Both the position numbers and the translations under genes were made by a program. A DNA stretch of 64,000 nt from Levilactobacillus brevis (GTDB lineage: Bacteria; Bacillota; Bacilli; Lactobacillales; Lactobacillaceae): the NCBI GenBank assembly GCA_003666485.1, contig CP032931.1:248001-312000 (forward strand). Reading direction: 5' to 3'. Below the pieces are notes generated by a model. It worked only from the letters and a program-made list of their open reading frames with translations. It was not told where the DNA came from and searched no databases. Within the stretch, counting starts at the first letter, position 1. The number at the start of each line of letters is the position of its first letter. Positions 42,257 to 50,743 of this stretch are shown here, in pieces.

Positions 42257-42988
42257 ATGTCAACTTACACGACGGGCGAACTTGCGAAAAGCGCCGGTGT
42301 CTCTGTGCGAACGCTTCAGTACTATGATCAAAAAGATGTATTGAAGCCAACGGCTACGACTGATGGTGGCCGGCGCATTTACACCGAGACGGATGCTGAA
42401 ACACTCAAGCTGATTTTGCTGCTGAAAAGCATGGGCTTGAAGCTGGCGGCAATTCGCAAAATTCTAGCCAGCGATAACGCGCAACCAATTCTAGAGCTCC
42501 TGCTGGCAGAACAGGCCAAACGGTTGACCCATGACCGGGACCAAGCGACGGCACAATTGCGGACGGTAACGGCTGTTCAGAAGAGCTTAACCGGTGCGGC
42601 AGGAGTGGCCCTCAAATCCATTAAAGACATGGATCGACTGATGAATAATCGACAAGCGTTGAAACGGGTACATGGGCAACTGATCATTGGTGGTTTACTG
42701 ATGGACGTTTTAGAAGTCGCGGGGTTGGTCTATGCTTGGGTTACCGGCAACTGGTGGGTCTTCGCCGGTGTGATGGCCATCGCCATTGTGGTCGCTGCTG
42801 GCCTGAGCCACCACTATTTCCAACGGGTGGCCTACACCTGCCCGCACTGCCACACGACCTTTAAACCACGCTTCTGGCAGGAGTTTTGGGCCGGTCACAG
42901 TCCCCGTACGCGCAGACTGACTTGTCCGCACTGTGGGCAAACGGATTACTGCATCGAAGTGTTTGCTGAATCAAGTGAATTGTCCTAA
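42257..42988 (+). CDS. MerR-type regulator with membrane helices and zinc-ribbon-like end
   Basis: A 243-residue protein with an unusual build. The N-terminus is a classical MerR helix-turn-helix (YTTGELAKSAGVSVRTLQYY) followed by a coiled dimerisation helix to about residue 130. Then come two hydrophobic helices (about 147-190; LLMDVLEVAGLVYAWV and WWVFAGVMAIAIVVAAGL). The C-terminus has two CPHC pairs (YTCPHCHTTFK, LTCPHCGQTDYC), as in a zinc ribbon. The ATG has AGGAGGTGA. It is 41 bp upstream of the arginase-fold gene, so they may be co-transcribed. The signal sensed is unknown. Confidence 0.8.
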   Translation: MSTYTTGELAKSAGVSVRTLQYYDQKDVLKPTATTDGGRRIYTETDAETLKLILLLKSMGLKLAAIRKILASDNAQPILELLLAEQAKRLTHDRDQATAQLRTVTAVQKSLTGAAGVALKSIKDMDRLMNNRQALKRVHGQLIIGGLLMDVLEVAGLVYAWVTGNWWVFAGVMAIAIVVAAGLSHHYFQRVAYTCPHCHTTFKPRFWQEFWAGHSPRTRRLTCPHCGQTDYCIEVFAESSELS

Positions 42989-43029
42989 ACTGGGACTAGT
43001 TAAGTCGTTCACAGAAAGGTGGAATTTTG

Positions 43030-43899
43030 ATGAGTGAGCAACGAACCGTCCGTTTGATTTTGCCGCAATGGCAAGGGGGCGTGAACCCCGATTACCTGTT
43101 TGGTGCGCAGTTACTGGCAATTGTCTTGCCGCCAGATGACCAGGCCGAAACGATCCATGTGCCGGTCTCAACGAATCTTGCGGCGAGCCAAACAGCGACC
43201 GATGGCGTGGATGGCAAGCCTGTTTTGCTGCAACAGATGGCGGAAACCGAGTCGATTTTAAACGTCAAACAGCCGGACCGCGTGATTACGGCCGGCGGTG
43301 ACTGCTCCATCTCAGAAGCGCCCTTCGACTACCTCAGCGGCAAGTACGGTGAGCATCTGGGCGTGTTGTGGCTGGACGTGCACCCAGATATTTCGGACCC
43401 CAGCACGTCGCAACACGTGCATGAAATGGTTGTGGCCAACCTGTTGGGCAAGGGCGACCCGGACTTCAGTAAGGCCGTGGCCCATCCCATCTTACCACGA
43501 CAGTTGATGTATGGCGGCTTGGACCATGGTGCGTTGCGACCGATGGATCAGGCGGTGGACACGTTGGGGATTCGTTACGCCACGCCGGAAGACTTGGCCA
43601 GTGATAGTCAATCGATCCTTGATTGGTTGGCGGCCGAAAAGATCACGCACTTGGCAGTGCACCTGGACTTGGATGTGCTAACGCCCGCTGATTTCCGGTC
43701 GATCTTACCCGCACAACCCCATACGGACGTGAACAATTTCGGGGCTGCGGTTGGCCAGATGGCCTTGCGCCAAATCGTCCGCGTCATGCACGATGTCAGC
43801 CAACAGGCCGAGGTCGTCGGCTTCAGCATCGCCGAGCACATGCCGTGGGACGCGATTAATTTGCGGAAGGCGTTGCAGGAAATTTCGATTTTTAAGTAA
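43030..43899 (+). CDS. arginase-fold (ureohydrolase superfamily) protein
   Basis: A 289-residue protein with the ureohydrolase metal motifs in order: GGDCS near residue 96, WLDVHPD near 117 and HLDLDVL near 220. In true arginases and agmatinases the first motif is GGDHS; here Cys replaces the first Mn-ligand His, as in several uncharacterised members. Hydrolysis of a guanidino or formimino compound remains possible but should not be assumed. The ATG has AAAGGTGG 8 bases before it. It follows the MerR-type gene closely and ends at a bidirectional terminator. Confidence 0.85.
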   Translation: MSEQRTVRLILPQWQGGVNPDYLFGAQLLAIVLPPDDQAETIHVPVSTNLAASQTATDGVDGKPVLLQQMAETESILNVKQPDRVITAGGDCSISEAPFDYLSGKYGEHLGVLWLDVHPDISDPSTSQHVHEMVVANLLGKGDPDFSKAVAHPILPRQLMYGGLDHGALRPMDQAVDTLGIRYATPEDLASDSQSILDWLAAEKITHLAVHLDLDVLTPADFRSILPAQPHTDVNNFGAAVGQMALRQIVRVMHDVSQQAEVVGFSIAEHMPWDAINLRKALQEISIFK

Positions 43900-43905
43900 C
43901 CAGAA

Positions 43906-43949
43906 AAAATCCCAGCCACTGGCAACCATGCCAATGTGACTGGGATTTT
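43906..43949. terminator. bidirectional terminator
   Basis: AAAATCCCAG and CTGGGATTTT form the outer stem, with an inner TGGCA/TGCCA pairing. It separates the + strand arginase-fold gene from convergent ssuB. Confidence 0.88.
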
Positions 43950-43955
43950 CGCAAC

Positions 43956-44684
43956 TTATGATTCTACTTTGTCGTGTAAAATAGCTTCCAACACGTCTTC
44001 GGCGACCAGGCCGACTTGGCCGGCGTCGTGGCGGTCGGTGGGACCGTTGAACTCGGCGTAGTTGGTCTCGTGTTTCATGACCACGATGCGGTCCGCCATG
44101 CGGGCAGCTTCGTTGACGTCGTGGGTAACCAGAACTGTCGTGAGCTGTTGCTGCTCACAGATGCGCAGAATCAGGTCCTGCATTTTCCGGCGGGTCAAGG
44201 CGTCTAGGGCACCCAATGGTTCATCGAGCAATAAGACTTGCGGATGTGACATCAAGGCGCGGGCCAAGGCGACCCGTTGCTTTTGCCCACCAGACAATTG
44301 GTTCGGGAATTGTTGGGCGAAGTCGTCCAAGTCGACCAGGTGCAAGAGCTTCTTAGCCTCGGCCTGTTGTGTCGCGTCGTGACTCTTGAATGACAGGTTG
44401 TCGAGCACCGTCATCCACGGCAATAATCGGTCTTCTTGGAACATCACGCGGATCACGACCGCGGAATCTTCGCGGGATTCGTGGTTGAACAGCACGTGGC
44501 CACGCGTTGGGGCTTCCAATCCAGCAATCATCCGCAGCAGCGTACTTTTCCCGCCACCACTCATCCCGACTAGCGCGAGGAATTCGCCGGGTTCGATATT
44601 AAAGTTCACGTCGCCCAGGGCAGTGATTTGGCCGTAGTCTTTGCCGATGTGGTCGATGGTGATTTCTGGTTTTGTGGTTGTCAT
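43956..44684 (-). CDS. ssuB: SsuB-like ABC transporter ATPase
   Basis: A 242-residue ATPase of the nitrate/sulfonate/taurine importer group. Walker A is GMSGGGKST, the Q-loop MFQEDRLLPW is typical of SsuB/TauB, the signature is LSGGQKQR, and Walker B is VLLLDEPLGALD with the switch His in LVTHDVNEAA. Its ATG shares one base with the stop of the permease gene (TAATG). With SsuC it makes the engine of a sulfonate-type importer; no binding protein is encoded here, and the best candidate is the SsuA-like protein at 30530. Confidence 0.92.
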   Translation of the reverse strand: MTTTKPEITIDHIGKDYGQITALGDVNFNIEPGEFLALVGMSGGGKSTLLRMIAGLEAPTRGHVLFNHESREDSAVVIRVMFQEDRLLPWMTVLDNLSFKSHDATQQAEAKKLLHLVDLDDFAQQFPNQLSGGQKQRVALARALMSHPQVLLLDEPLGALDALTRRKMQDLILRICEQQQLTTVLVTHDVNEAARMADRIVVMKHETNYAEFNGPTDRHDAGQVGLVAEDVLEAILHDKVES

Positions 44685-45505
44685 TATTTACTGCTCCTTC
44701 CCAGCGTTTGCCAGTCGAGGAAGAGCGTTTCAAAACTCTTGGCGACCAGGTCAGAGATCTTCCCGAGAATGGCGTAGATCACGATACACAAGATGACCGT
44801 TTCCATGTCCACGAAGTCCTCGGCGTTGGTTGACATGTAGCCGATTCCCGAGTTGGCAGAAATGGTTTCGGCCACGATCAAGGTGGTCCACATCACCCCT
44901 AAGGCGTAACGCACGCCGACCAACACTTGGGGCAGCGCTGCGGGGAAGATGATCTTTTGAAAAAGTTGGCGTTTCGATAAATTGTAGGACTGGCCCATCT
45001 CAATCAGGTCGGGGTCGACGTTGCGAATCCCGTTGAATGTGTTGATGTAGACCGGGAACATCGTCCCGATGGCCACCAGGGAGATCTTGGCGGATTCATT
45101 GATGCCCAGCCAGATGATGATCAGCGGAATCAACGCCAGATGGGGCACGTTCCGGACCATTTGGATGGATGAGTCAAACAGCAAGCGGGCGGTGTTGGAC
45201 ATCCCGTTGACAAAGCCCAAGATGAACCCCAGGCCACCACCGATGACCAGACCCAGTGTGGCCCGGTACAGGCTGATACTCATGTTCTTTGGCAGTTCGC
45301 CGCTTTGCGTCAGCTTGACACCATCCTGTAAGACGGCCCACGGTGAGGGCAAAATATTGGTCGACAGCCAGCCCAGACTACTGCTGAGCTGCCAGACAAC
45401 GACGACGAGTACGGGAATTAGAAATGGCAAGAACCCTTTAAACGAGAAGGACCGCGTCTTCGGTTTCGGCGGAAGCGCGGGGGATAGGGCAACAGTTTTT
45501 TGCAT
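44684..45505 (-). CDS. ssuC: SsuC-like ABC transporter permease
   Basis: A 273-residue permease with about six helices. The coupling-helix (EAA) region is MGQSYNLSKRQLFQKIIFPAALPQ, with the sequence GVRYALGVMWTTLIVAETI after it, as in SsuC/TauC/NrtB. The ATG has AGGAGG 10 bases before it. It is the first gene of ssuC-ssuB. About 130 bp upstream lies TAAGAATTTCTTA, which matches the palindrome before the acyltransferase/ligase/SsuA-like operon on the opposite strand. Confidence 0.92.
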   Translation of the reverse strand: MQKTVALSPALPPKPKTRSFSFKGFLPFLIPVLVVVVWQLSSSLGWLSTNILPSPWAVLQDGVKLTQSGELPKNMSISLYRATLGLVIGGGLGFILGFVNGMSNTARLLFDSSIQMVRNVPHLALIPLIIIWLGINESAKISLVAIGTMFPVYINTFNGIRNVDPDLIEMGQSYNLSKRQLFQKIIFPAALPQVLVGVRYALGVMWTTLIVAETISANSGIGYMSTNAEDFVDMETVILCIVIYAILGKISDLVAKSFETLFLDWQTLGRSSK

Positions 45506-45633
45506 TGAAAAGAGCCTCCTAGGCAGGAATAATCAAAATTAAATGTTGTGGCGGTGCTGAAGATTACCGCCATGCTACCCGTAGTTTACAAGTAATTTCG
45601 GGCCACAACTATTGTCGTTTTCTAAGTGTTAAA

Positions 45634-45646
45634 TAAGAATTTCTTA
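45634..45646. promoter_or_regulatory. shared operator, site 2 (ssuCB operon)
   Basis: TAAGAATTTCTTA, a 13-bp palindrome. The longer context TTTTCTAA-(7 nt)-AAATAAGAATTTCTTAGA is repeated, reverse-complemented, at 27735-27768. Confidence 0.65.
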
Positions 45647-45683
45647 GAAAGGTGGGATGTGGCGACTTTTAGAAAAACCGCCA

Positions 45684-45720
45684 CAACAAAAGCGGCCACC
45701 CCACAATTGAGGTGACCGCT
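45684..45720 (-). terminator. terminator of the NlpC/P60 gene
   Basis: On the minus strand AGCGGTCACC and GGTGGCCGCT pair around TCAATTGTGG and are followed by TTTTGTTGT. Confidence 0.85.
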
Positions 45721-45733
45721 GAATTGTTAATGC

Positions 45734-46771
45734 TTAATGGAATACCCGAGCAATCCCGGCAACGTAAGAGCGTTGACCGTTCTTGATCGGTTGCACCATG
45801 ATGCGTGGTGGCCAGCTTTCGATGACCTTGCCCTTGCCTAAGTAAAGGGCAACGTGCCAGATGGTGTGGGTGCCTGGTTGATAGTAGAAGACCAGGTCGC
45901 CCCGACGTTTGTGACTGTAAGCCACGTGCTGGAACTTCTTGCTAGCCCAGAGGTTGCGGGAGTTCCACTCGTTACCAGGGAAGGCGTGGTGAATCGCGCT
46001 GACCGGCCTGGGGTTGATGCCACCGGCGTACAGTGCCTGCATGACCAGTCCGGAGCAGTCTGTGCCGTAGATTGGCTTGGAAGAAGAGCCAACCAGGTAT
46101 GGATTGCCCTTGTATTTGTAGGCCTGCTTGATCATGGCCTCGACGTGTTCCTTGCGGCCGTTCCAAGCGTGCGCACCCAGTGGGGCCACGTAGGAGTCGA
46201 TGCTGGTCCAGCTAGACTTGGAGAAGCCCAACTTGACCCAGGTCTTTTCGTTAACGGTCCCAGTGACTTTCAAATGATGTTTGCGTTGGAAATTCTTAAC
46301 GGCGTAGACCGTAGCCGAATTGTACTTGTTGTAGCCATTGGCCGTGCCCAAACGACGCATGATTTTCCAGGTCTTGATGCCTTCGTAGCCGCGTTTAACG
46401 GTGTAGCCGACCTTACCGTAAGGCTTAATTTGTTTGTAGTTCACTTGGTAATACTTCTTGGGGTTCTGGTAGCCCTTGGTCTTGGCAACAAACGCCTTGT
46501 TGGCCGTGACGTATTTGCCAGTGTTGGTCTTTAAAACGGGTGCGTGGCCCTTGACCGTGACGACCTTAGAAATCTTGGCGTAGTGGCCCTTGTGAATCGT
46601 GGTCACATGGTGCTTCTTAGCCGCGTCCTTGTAGTAGGCGACCGTCTTCTTGACCCGGATGATGCCCGGGTTCTTGGTGTAGTAGTCAGTCTTGGCTTGT
46701 GCGGAGGTGGTGACCCCAACACTGGCTAGGCCGGCGATGACGAGTAATGCAGATAGCCAGGTTTTCTTCAT
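45734..46771 (-). CDS. exported NlpC/P60 cell-wall endopeptidase
   Basis: A 345-residue exported protein. The signal peptide ends near TSAQA. An N-terminal basic module (about 30-95) with GKYVTANKAFVA resembles the DUF5776-type repeats of the large surface proteins in this window. A peptidoglycan-binding-1-like module (about 105-185, ATVYAVKNFQRKHHLKVTG) follows. The NlpC/P60 domain has the nucleophile Cys in IYGTDCSGLV and the His in HTIWHVALYLG. It should cut the wall peptide, probably at the gamma-D-Glu-diamino-acid bond. The ATG has GGGGAGCG. It stands just downstream of a C39-like protein gene on the same strand. Confidence 0.9.
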   Translation of the reverse strand: MKKTWLSALLVIAGLASVGVTTSAQAKTDYYTKNPGIIRVKKTVAYYKDAAKKHHVTTIHKGHYAKISKVVTVKGHAPVLKTNTGKYVTANKAFVAKTKGYQNPKKYYQVNYKQIKPYGKVGYTVKRGYEGIKTWKIMRRLGTANGYNKYNSATVYAVKNFQRKHHLKVTGTVNEKTWVKLGFSKSSWTSIDSYVAPLGAHAWNGRKEHVEAMIKQAYKYKGNPYLVGSSSKPIYGTDCSGLVMQALYAGGINPRPVSAIHHAFPGNEWNSRNLWASKKFQHVAYSHKRRGDLVFYYQPGTHTIWHVALYLGKGKVIESWPPRIMVQPIKNGQRSYVAGIARVFH

Positions 46772-46791
46772 GATTTTCGCTCCCCTTTAAT

Positions 46792-47757
46792 TTAATAACT
46801 CAATGCCCGATAGGCATCATGTTTGCGGTGATTGTGTAAATTGGCCAACGTCATGCTGGTCTTTTTCTTGGTCCACGGATCGTTGTAGTAGGCCCGCTTA
46901 CTGCTGTAGCCGGACAAGGTGATGGCGTGATTGACGAAGCCGTCAACGCCTGCCACCCAGATGACCACGGGATGCCCTTGATTGATTTGGCCCTTCATCT
47001 TCTTAAATGAGGCGCCGGTCATATTCGTGGCGGACCCGAGGTGCTTCTTCACGGTCGACATGAGGCCCTTGGGATAGATCCACCAGCCAGAGCGTGAGTA
47101 GGGACTGCCAACGAAGCCTTTGTTCGGGTTCGAACTACGTGGCATTTCCTTGGCCAATGACATCTTGGTGACCTTGGCGCCGGCGTATTGCAGCATCATG
47201 GTCGTCGCCGTGATTTCACAACCGGTCGGCAATTCTGGCCGTTGGGCGATCAATGGAATCTTCAGCCAGCGATAGGATTTGACCGTGCCATTGCGGTGAA
47301 TCCAGCCGGTCTGGGTGTGCTTGTAGGTAAATTTCAACCAAGTGCCATCACTCATTTTTTCTTCGCGGGTGATGTGGACCTTCAAGTTGGCGTAGTTTCT
47401 GCCAGTCGAAATGGCCTTCATGTTCTTGGCTGAGGACTTGGCACCACCGGACTTGTAGACCTTGTAGTTGTGCTTTTGGTTGGTCCCGATTTTGGTGTAA
47501 TAGTTGACGACCTGCTTGCTCAAGACTTTACGGTAAGTTGGCCTGGGTTTGGGTGTCGACGAAGATGAAGACGACACACTAGATTCCGATTCAGATGACG
47601 CAGAAGAGGATTCCTGATTGGACACGCTTTCATCAGTTGTCTTGCTAGTCGTCGTCGCACTGGACGTCGCCGTCTTCGCGTACGCCAAACCGTTGGGAGC
47701 AGTGCCCAGTAAAAGCCCCAAACTAAGGGCAGCTAGGCTCCCGATAAACTTTCTCAT
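46792..47757 (-). CDS. exported C39-like (Peptidase_C39_2) protein
   Basis: A 321-residue exported protein: signal peptide ending near AYAKT, a long Ser/Thr-rich linker (about 30-75), a basic SH3-like region, then a C39-type papain-fold domain. The candidate nucleophile Cys is in LPTGCEITATTM, the His in FVNHAITLSGY and the Asp in YYNDPW. Such single-domain C39_2 proteins are common at the surface of lactobacilli and are thought to be peptidases, though the substrate is unknown. The ATG follows AGGTGGCC. It is 20 bp upstream of the NlpC/P60 gene, so the two wall proteins probably share a transcript. Confidence 0.85.
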   Translation of the reverse strand: MRKFIGSLAALSLGLLLGTAPNGLAYAKTATSSATTTSKTTDESVSNQESSSASSESESSVSSSSSSTPKPRPTYRKVLSKQVVNYYTKIGTNQKHNYKVYKSGGAKSSAKNMKAISTGRNYANLKVHITREEKMSDGTWLKFTYKHTQTGWIHRNGTVKSYRWLKIPLIAQRPELPTGCEITATTMMLQYAGAKVTKMSLAKEMPRSSNPNKGFVGSPYSRSGWWIYPKGLMSTVKKHLGSATNMTGASFKKMKGQINQGHPVVIWVAGVDGFVNHAITLSGYSSKRAYYNDPWTKKKTSMTLANLHNHRKHDAYRALSY

Positions 47758-48120
47758 ATAAATTGGCCACCTTTGTATGTATTGATAAGGTATAATACAA
47801 CTAAATATATGCCCTAACAAGGATTATTTTACTGCTCACAGAACCGGAAAACAACAAAAAATACGATGCTTGTGGGTTTTGCTAGCAGATAAACCGCCTG
47901 AATAACGGTTTTTTACAAGCCCCATTTTACCGCTGATGGGGTGCGAAAACAATAGGGATAATGAGAGAAATCCTTGTGATGACGGTATTTGACATGACGT
48001 CTATAAGGTGGAATTCAAGGTGTTTTCGTTGGCGAGACACAATAGATTTTCAGCAAAATTATTTGTATAATTAATCATGTTATCAAAATATTTAATACAT
48101 AGTCATTTGGAGGCATTAAT
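47758..48120. other. intergenic region between divergent wall-protein genes
   Basis: No gene is seen in this 363-bp gap. A TATAAT box at 48066-48071 is a likely -10 of the CAP-domain gene downstream. The middle part has short hairpins (around AACCGCCTGAATAACGGTT at 47890) without a clear terminator. Confidence 0.5.
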
Positions 48121-49407
48121 ATGAAATTGTATTCGCGAATCATCGCGACTGGCTTGGTCATCCTGGCAGTTGGTAGTATTGGGGGAACAACACCTGCTCA
48201 GGCGAAGGTCAGTGGATTGGAATGGGCGTCATCGATGTGGGCGAAACAGTATATTGTGACGAAGGGGCCGATTTACAAGTCGCTAAGTTTAAAAAAGAAG
48301 TCCAAAGCCAAACAAAAAATTTTCTGGTCAGACACCATGTATACCTTAAATTTCACCAACGGAAAGCACGCCAGCTATCGTCAGCTGGTTAAAAAGAACG
48401 GCCACCTAGTGGGTTACGTTGCCAAGAGTCGCGTTAAAAAGTTAAAGGATAGCGATCACCGGTCCGCAGCTTATAAAAACAAAGTTAAAAAAGCTAAGGC
48501 CAAAGCAAAGAAGGCTAAGGCAGCTGAAAAAAAGGCATTCACCACTAGCGAGCGTAAACAGATTGCGACATACCGCCGGCAAGTGAAACAGATTGCCAAT
48601 ACCACCAAGGGGATGTACGCGCAAAAGCCTTCTGTGAAGAGCCATTTTACACCGGGTAAGTTGAGTGCCAAATACGTGAACGCAACAGTCGATTCGATTA
48701 ACTTTTACCGGAGTATGTATGGGTTGCCACGCGTGACGGCCGATGCCAGCTGGAACACTGAGGCCCAGTATGGTGCAGCGACGTTGGCCGCGGCAGACAA
48801 GGGACTGTCTCACGGATTAGTTGGTCTCAATAGACCCAGTTTCGTGTCGACAACCGATTGGCAACGGGGCGTCGATGCAACGAACTCGAGTAATTTGAGC
48901 GAGGGATTAGCTAAACCGTACGATAATATTTTAGGGTACGTGAATGACGGCAACAACATGACGACCATAGTTCCAGGACATCGGGAGTGGGTCTTGGGTG
49001 GTATCGCTAAAGTTGGCGTTGGTCAGGCCAATGACTATAATGATCTGAAGGTCTTCGGGAGTCACGATGGCAGCTATACACCGTCAACTGTGGCCTTCCC
49101 TAAAGCGGGTGTCTTTCCGAAACAGGCCGCGACGGGAACGGTTTGGTCCGTGTCATTTGGTCACGACTTGGGGTCAAATGCCGCGAAACCCACAGTTGAG
49201 GTTACGGATAATACGAGTCATAAGAATGTTCATGTTTCTCAAGTGGGTATCAGCGGCGACGCGTACGGCCAGTTTGGGACCACAGTTTATTATCAGCCAG
49301 CTGATAGTCAAGTTAAGCGGAACCATACCTACACGATTAAGATTAGCAATATTGCGCATCAGCCAGATATGACTTATAAAACGAAATTGTTTGATTTGAA
49401 AAAATAA
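48121..49407 (+). CDS. exported CAP-domain (SCP-like) protein
   Basis: A 428-residue exported protein. The signal peptide ends near TPAQA. A basic SH3-like part (about 30-110) is followed by a Lys/Ala-rich helical linker (residues about 115-145). The CAP domain (about 185-320) is marked by INFYRSMYGLPRV, GLSHGL, NLSEGL and GHREWVLGG, and a beta-rich tail follows. CAP proteins are found on many Gram-positive surfaces; their role is not settled. The ATG has TTTGGAGG. It is monocistronic with a strong terminator behind. Confidence 0.88.
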   Translation: MKLYSRIIATGLVILAVGSIGGTTPAQAKVSGLEWASSMWAKQYIVTKGPIYKSLSLKKKSKAKQKIFWSDTMYTLNFTNGKHASYRQLVKKNGHLVGYVAKSRVKKLKDSDHRSAAYKNKVKKAKAKAKKAKAAEKKAFTTSERKQIATYRRQVKQIANTTKGMYAQKPSVKSHFTPGKLSAKYVNATVDSINFYRSMYGLPRVTADASWNTEAQYGAATLAAADKGLSHGLVGLNRPSFVSTTDWQRGVDATNSSNLSEGLAKPYDNILGYVNDGNNMTTIVPGHREWVLGGIAKVGVGQANDYNDLKVFGSHDGSYTPSTVAFPKAGVFPKQAATGTVWSVSFGHDLGSNAAKPTVEVTDNTSHKNVHVSQVGISGDAYGQFGTTVYYQPADSQVKRNHTYTIKISNIAHQPDMTYKTKLFDLKK

Positions 49408-49423
49408 TGGGTAAACGATTATT

Positions 49424-49487
49424 CCAGCTAAAGTATAGTAAACAAAACGGTCACACCGGAATTTTGGCGTGACCGTTTTGTTAGAAT
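49424..49487 (+). terminator. terminator within a 64-bp repeat, copy 1
   Basis: AACAAAACGGTCAC and GTGACCGTTTTGTT form the stem. The whole 64-bp block, including CCAGCTAAAGTATAGTA before the stem, recurs at 52578-52641 on the other side of the dehydratase/OppA pair. Confidence 0.88.
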
Positions 49488-49553
49488 CAAGCAGGAATTA
49501 AAAAATAAGCGGATAAATATTTTTGCGAGCTTGTTCATAGGGTTCATAGAGTC

Positions 49554-50729
49554 CTATTTAATTGTCTCACAGCGAGATTCACGAATGGCTTCATCACCGA
49601 GTTCTTGACCGATACCTGGTCGGTTGGAGAACGTGAATTTCCCATGATCTGGTTGTTCTGAATACTTACCAATCCATTGATTATCTGGCTTTAACGCAAT
49701 TTCGTGTTGTTCGTGAATAAAACAGTTGGGAACGGCTGCTTCAACCTGCAATGCCATGGCAGTGGCAATTGGTGTGCCACAAGTGTGTAGCTGTACGCCA
49801 ATATCAAATGCTGAAGCCATGTCACAAATTTTCTTGGTTTCGCTGATGCCACCACAGATAGCTACGTCTGGCTGAATGACATCCAGAAGACGACTGGTAA
49901 TGAAAGGCTGAAAGCCATACCTGGTGGTAATCCGCTCGCCACTTGCAAGGGGCATCGTAGTGACTGCCTTCAATTGTTTGGTGAGTTCTGGACTGAGGGG
50001 CGAGCAGGGCTCTTCAAGGTAGAAGATGTTCAGTGGCTCAATCAATGGTAGAAATTGTTTAGCTGAGTTTACATCAAGTCCAGCGTGACACTCAACAATC
50101 AAATTAATTTTAGGCCCTACAGCTTCACGAATGGCTTTTAGCCGAGCAACAGGGAGTGCGAGTTCAGCATAGTCCTGTAACCCAATCAATTTCTGACCAA
50201 AGTGACCCTGTTCATCGAGCATAAAGGGGTCAATCTTAAGTGTCTGATACCCTTCGGCAACAGCCTTTTGAGCGACCTTGGCGTATTCATCAGGTTGTGA
50301 CAAATACTTCGTCTCTAGGTGCCAGCCAAATTGTAACTGACTAGCATACGCGGGAATACTTTCTCGGGTTTGGCCGCCTAATAGCTGATAGACTGGAACA
50401 CCTAACGACTTGCCCTTAATGTCCCAGAGCGCTGTGTCAATCGCACTAACGGCGGCGTAGAAGGTTGTTCCACTACCTTTTCCCCAGAAGGTTCGCTGGT
50501 AGAATTGTTGCCAGATTTTTTCAATATTTTGTGGGTTCTGGCCGATAATTAGGTGGGAGAGATCTTTGAGACTCCCCAAGGCGCCGTATTCACCGTCACC
50601 GTAGAAGATGCCTGACTCACCGAAGCCACTGATGCCGCTATCGGTATTCACCCGAATGACAATTGGATGCCAAGCGCCATATTGTCGATTCCACTTAACT
50701 TGAAAAATATCAACACTCGTAATTTTCAT
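49554..50729 (-). CDS. enolase-superfamily sugar-acid dehydratase (galactonate-dehydratase-like)
   Basis: A 391-residue mandelate racemase/muconate lactonising enzyme of the GalD type. A Lys region KIDPF is near residue 165, metal ligands lie in LIVECHAGLD, YLEEPCSP and ASGERITTRY, and the catalytic His region is QLHTCGTPIA. The GalD-like order is clear, though DFHG of DgoD is ECHAG here, so the substrate may be another aldonic acid. The ATG has AGGAGG. It follows an OppA-type lipoprotein gene by 14 bp, an unusual pairing. Downstream aldolase or kinase genes are absent, so the pathway is incomplete here. Confidence 0.82.
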   Translation of the reverse strand: MKITSVDIFQVKWNRQYGAWHPIVIRVNTDSGISGFGESGIFYGDGEYGALGSLKDLSHLIIGQNPQNIEKIWQQFYQRTFWGKGSGTTFYAAVSAIDTALWDIKGKSLGVPVYQLLGGQTRESIPAYASQLQFGWHLETKYLSQPDEYAKVAQKAVAEGYQTLKIDPFMLDEQGHFGQKLIGLQDYAELALPVARLKAIREAVGPKINLIVECHAGLDVNSAKQFLPLIEPLNIFYLEEPCSPLSPELTKQLKAVTTMPLASGERITTRYGFQPFITSRLLDVIQPDVAICGGISETKKICDMASAFDIGVQLHTCGTPIATAMALQVEAAVPNCFIHEQHEIALKPDNQWIGKYSEQPDHGKFTFSNRPGIGQELGDEAIRESRCETIK

Positions 50730-50743
50730 AACGATACAACCTC

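Noticed and set aside
48442-48813. Minus-strand frames inside the CAP-domain gene
   Set aside because: They are antisense to a coding region with clear signal peptide and CAP motifs, and look like frame shadows.
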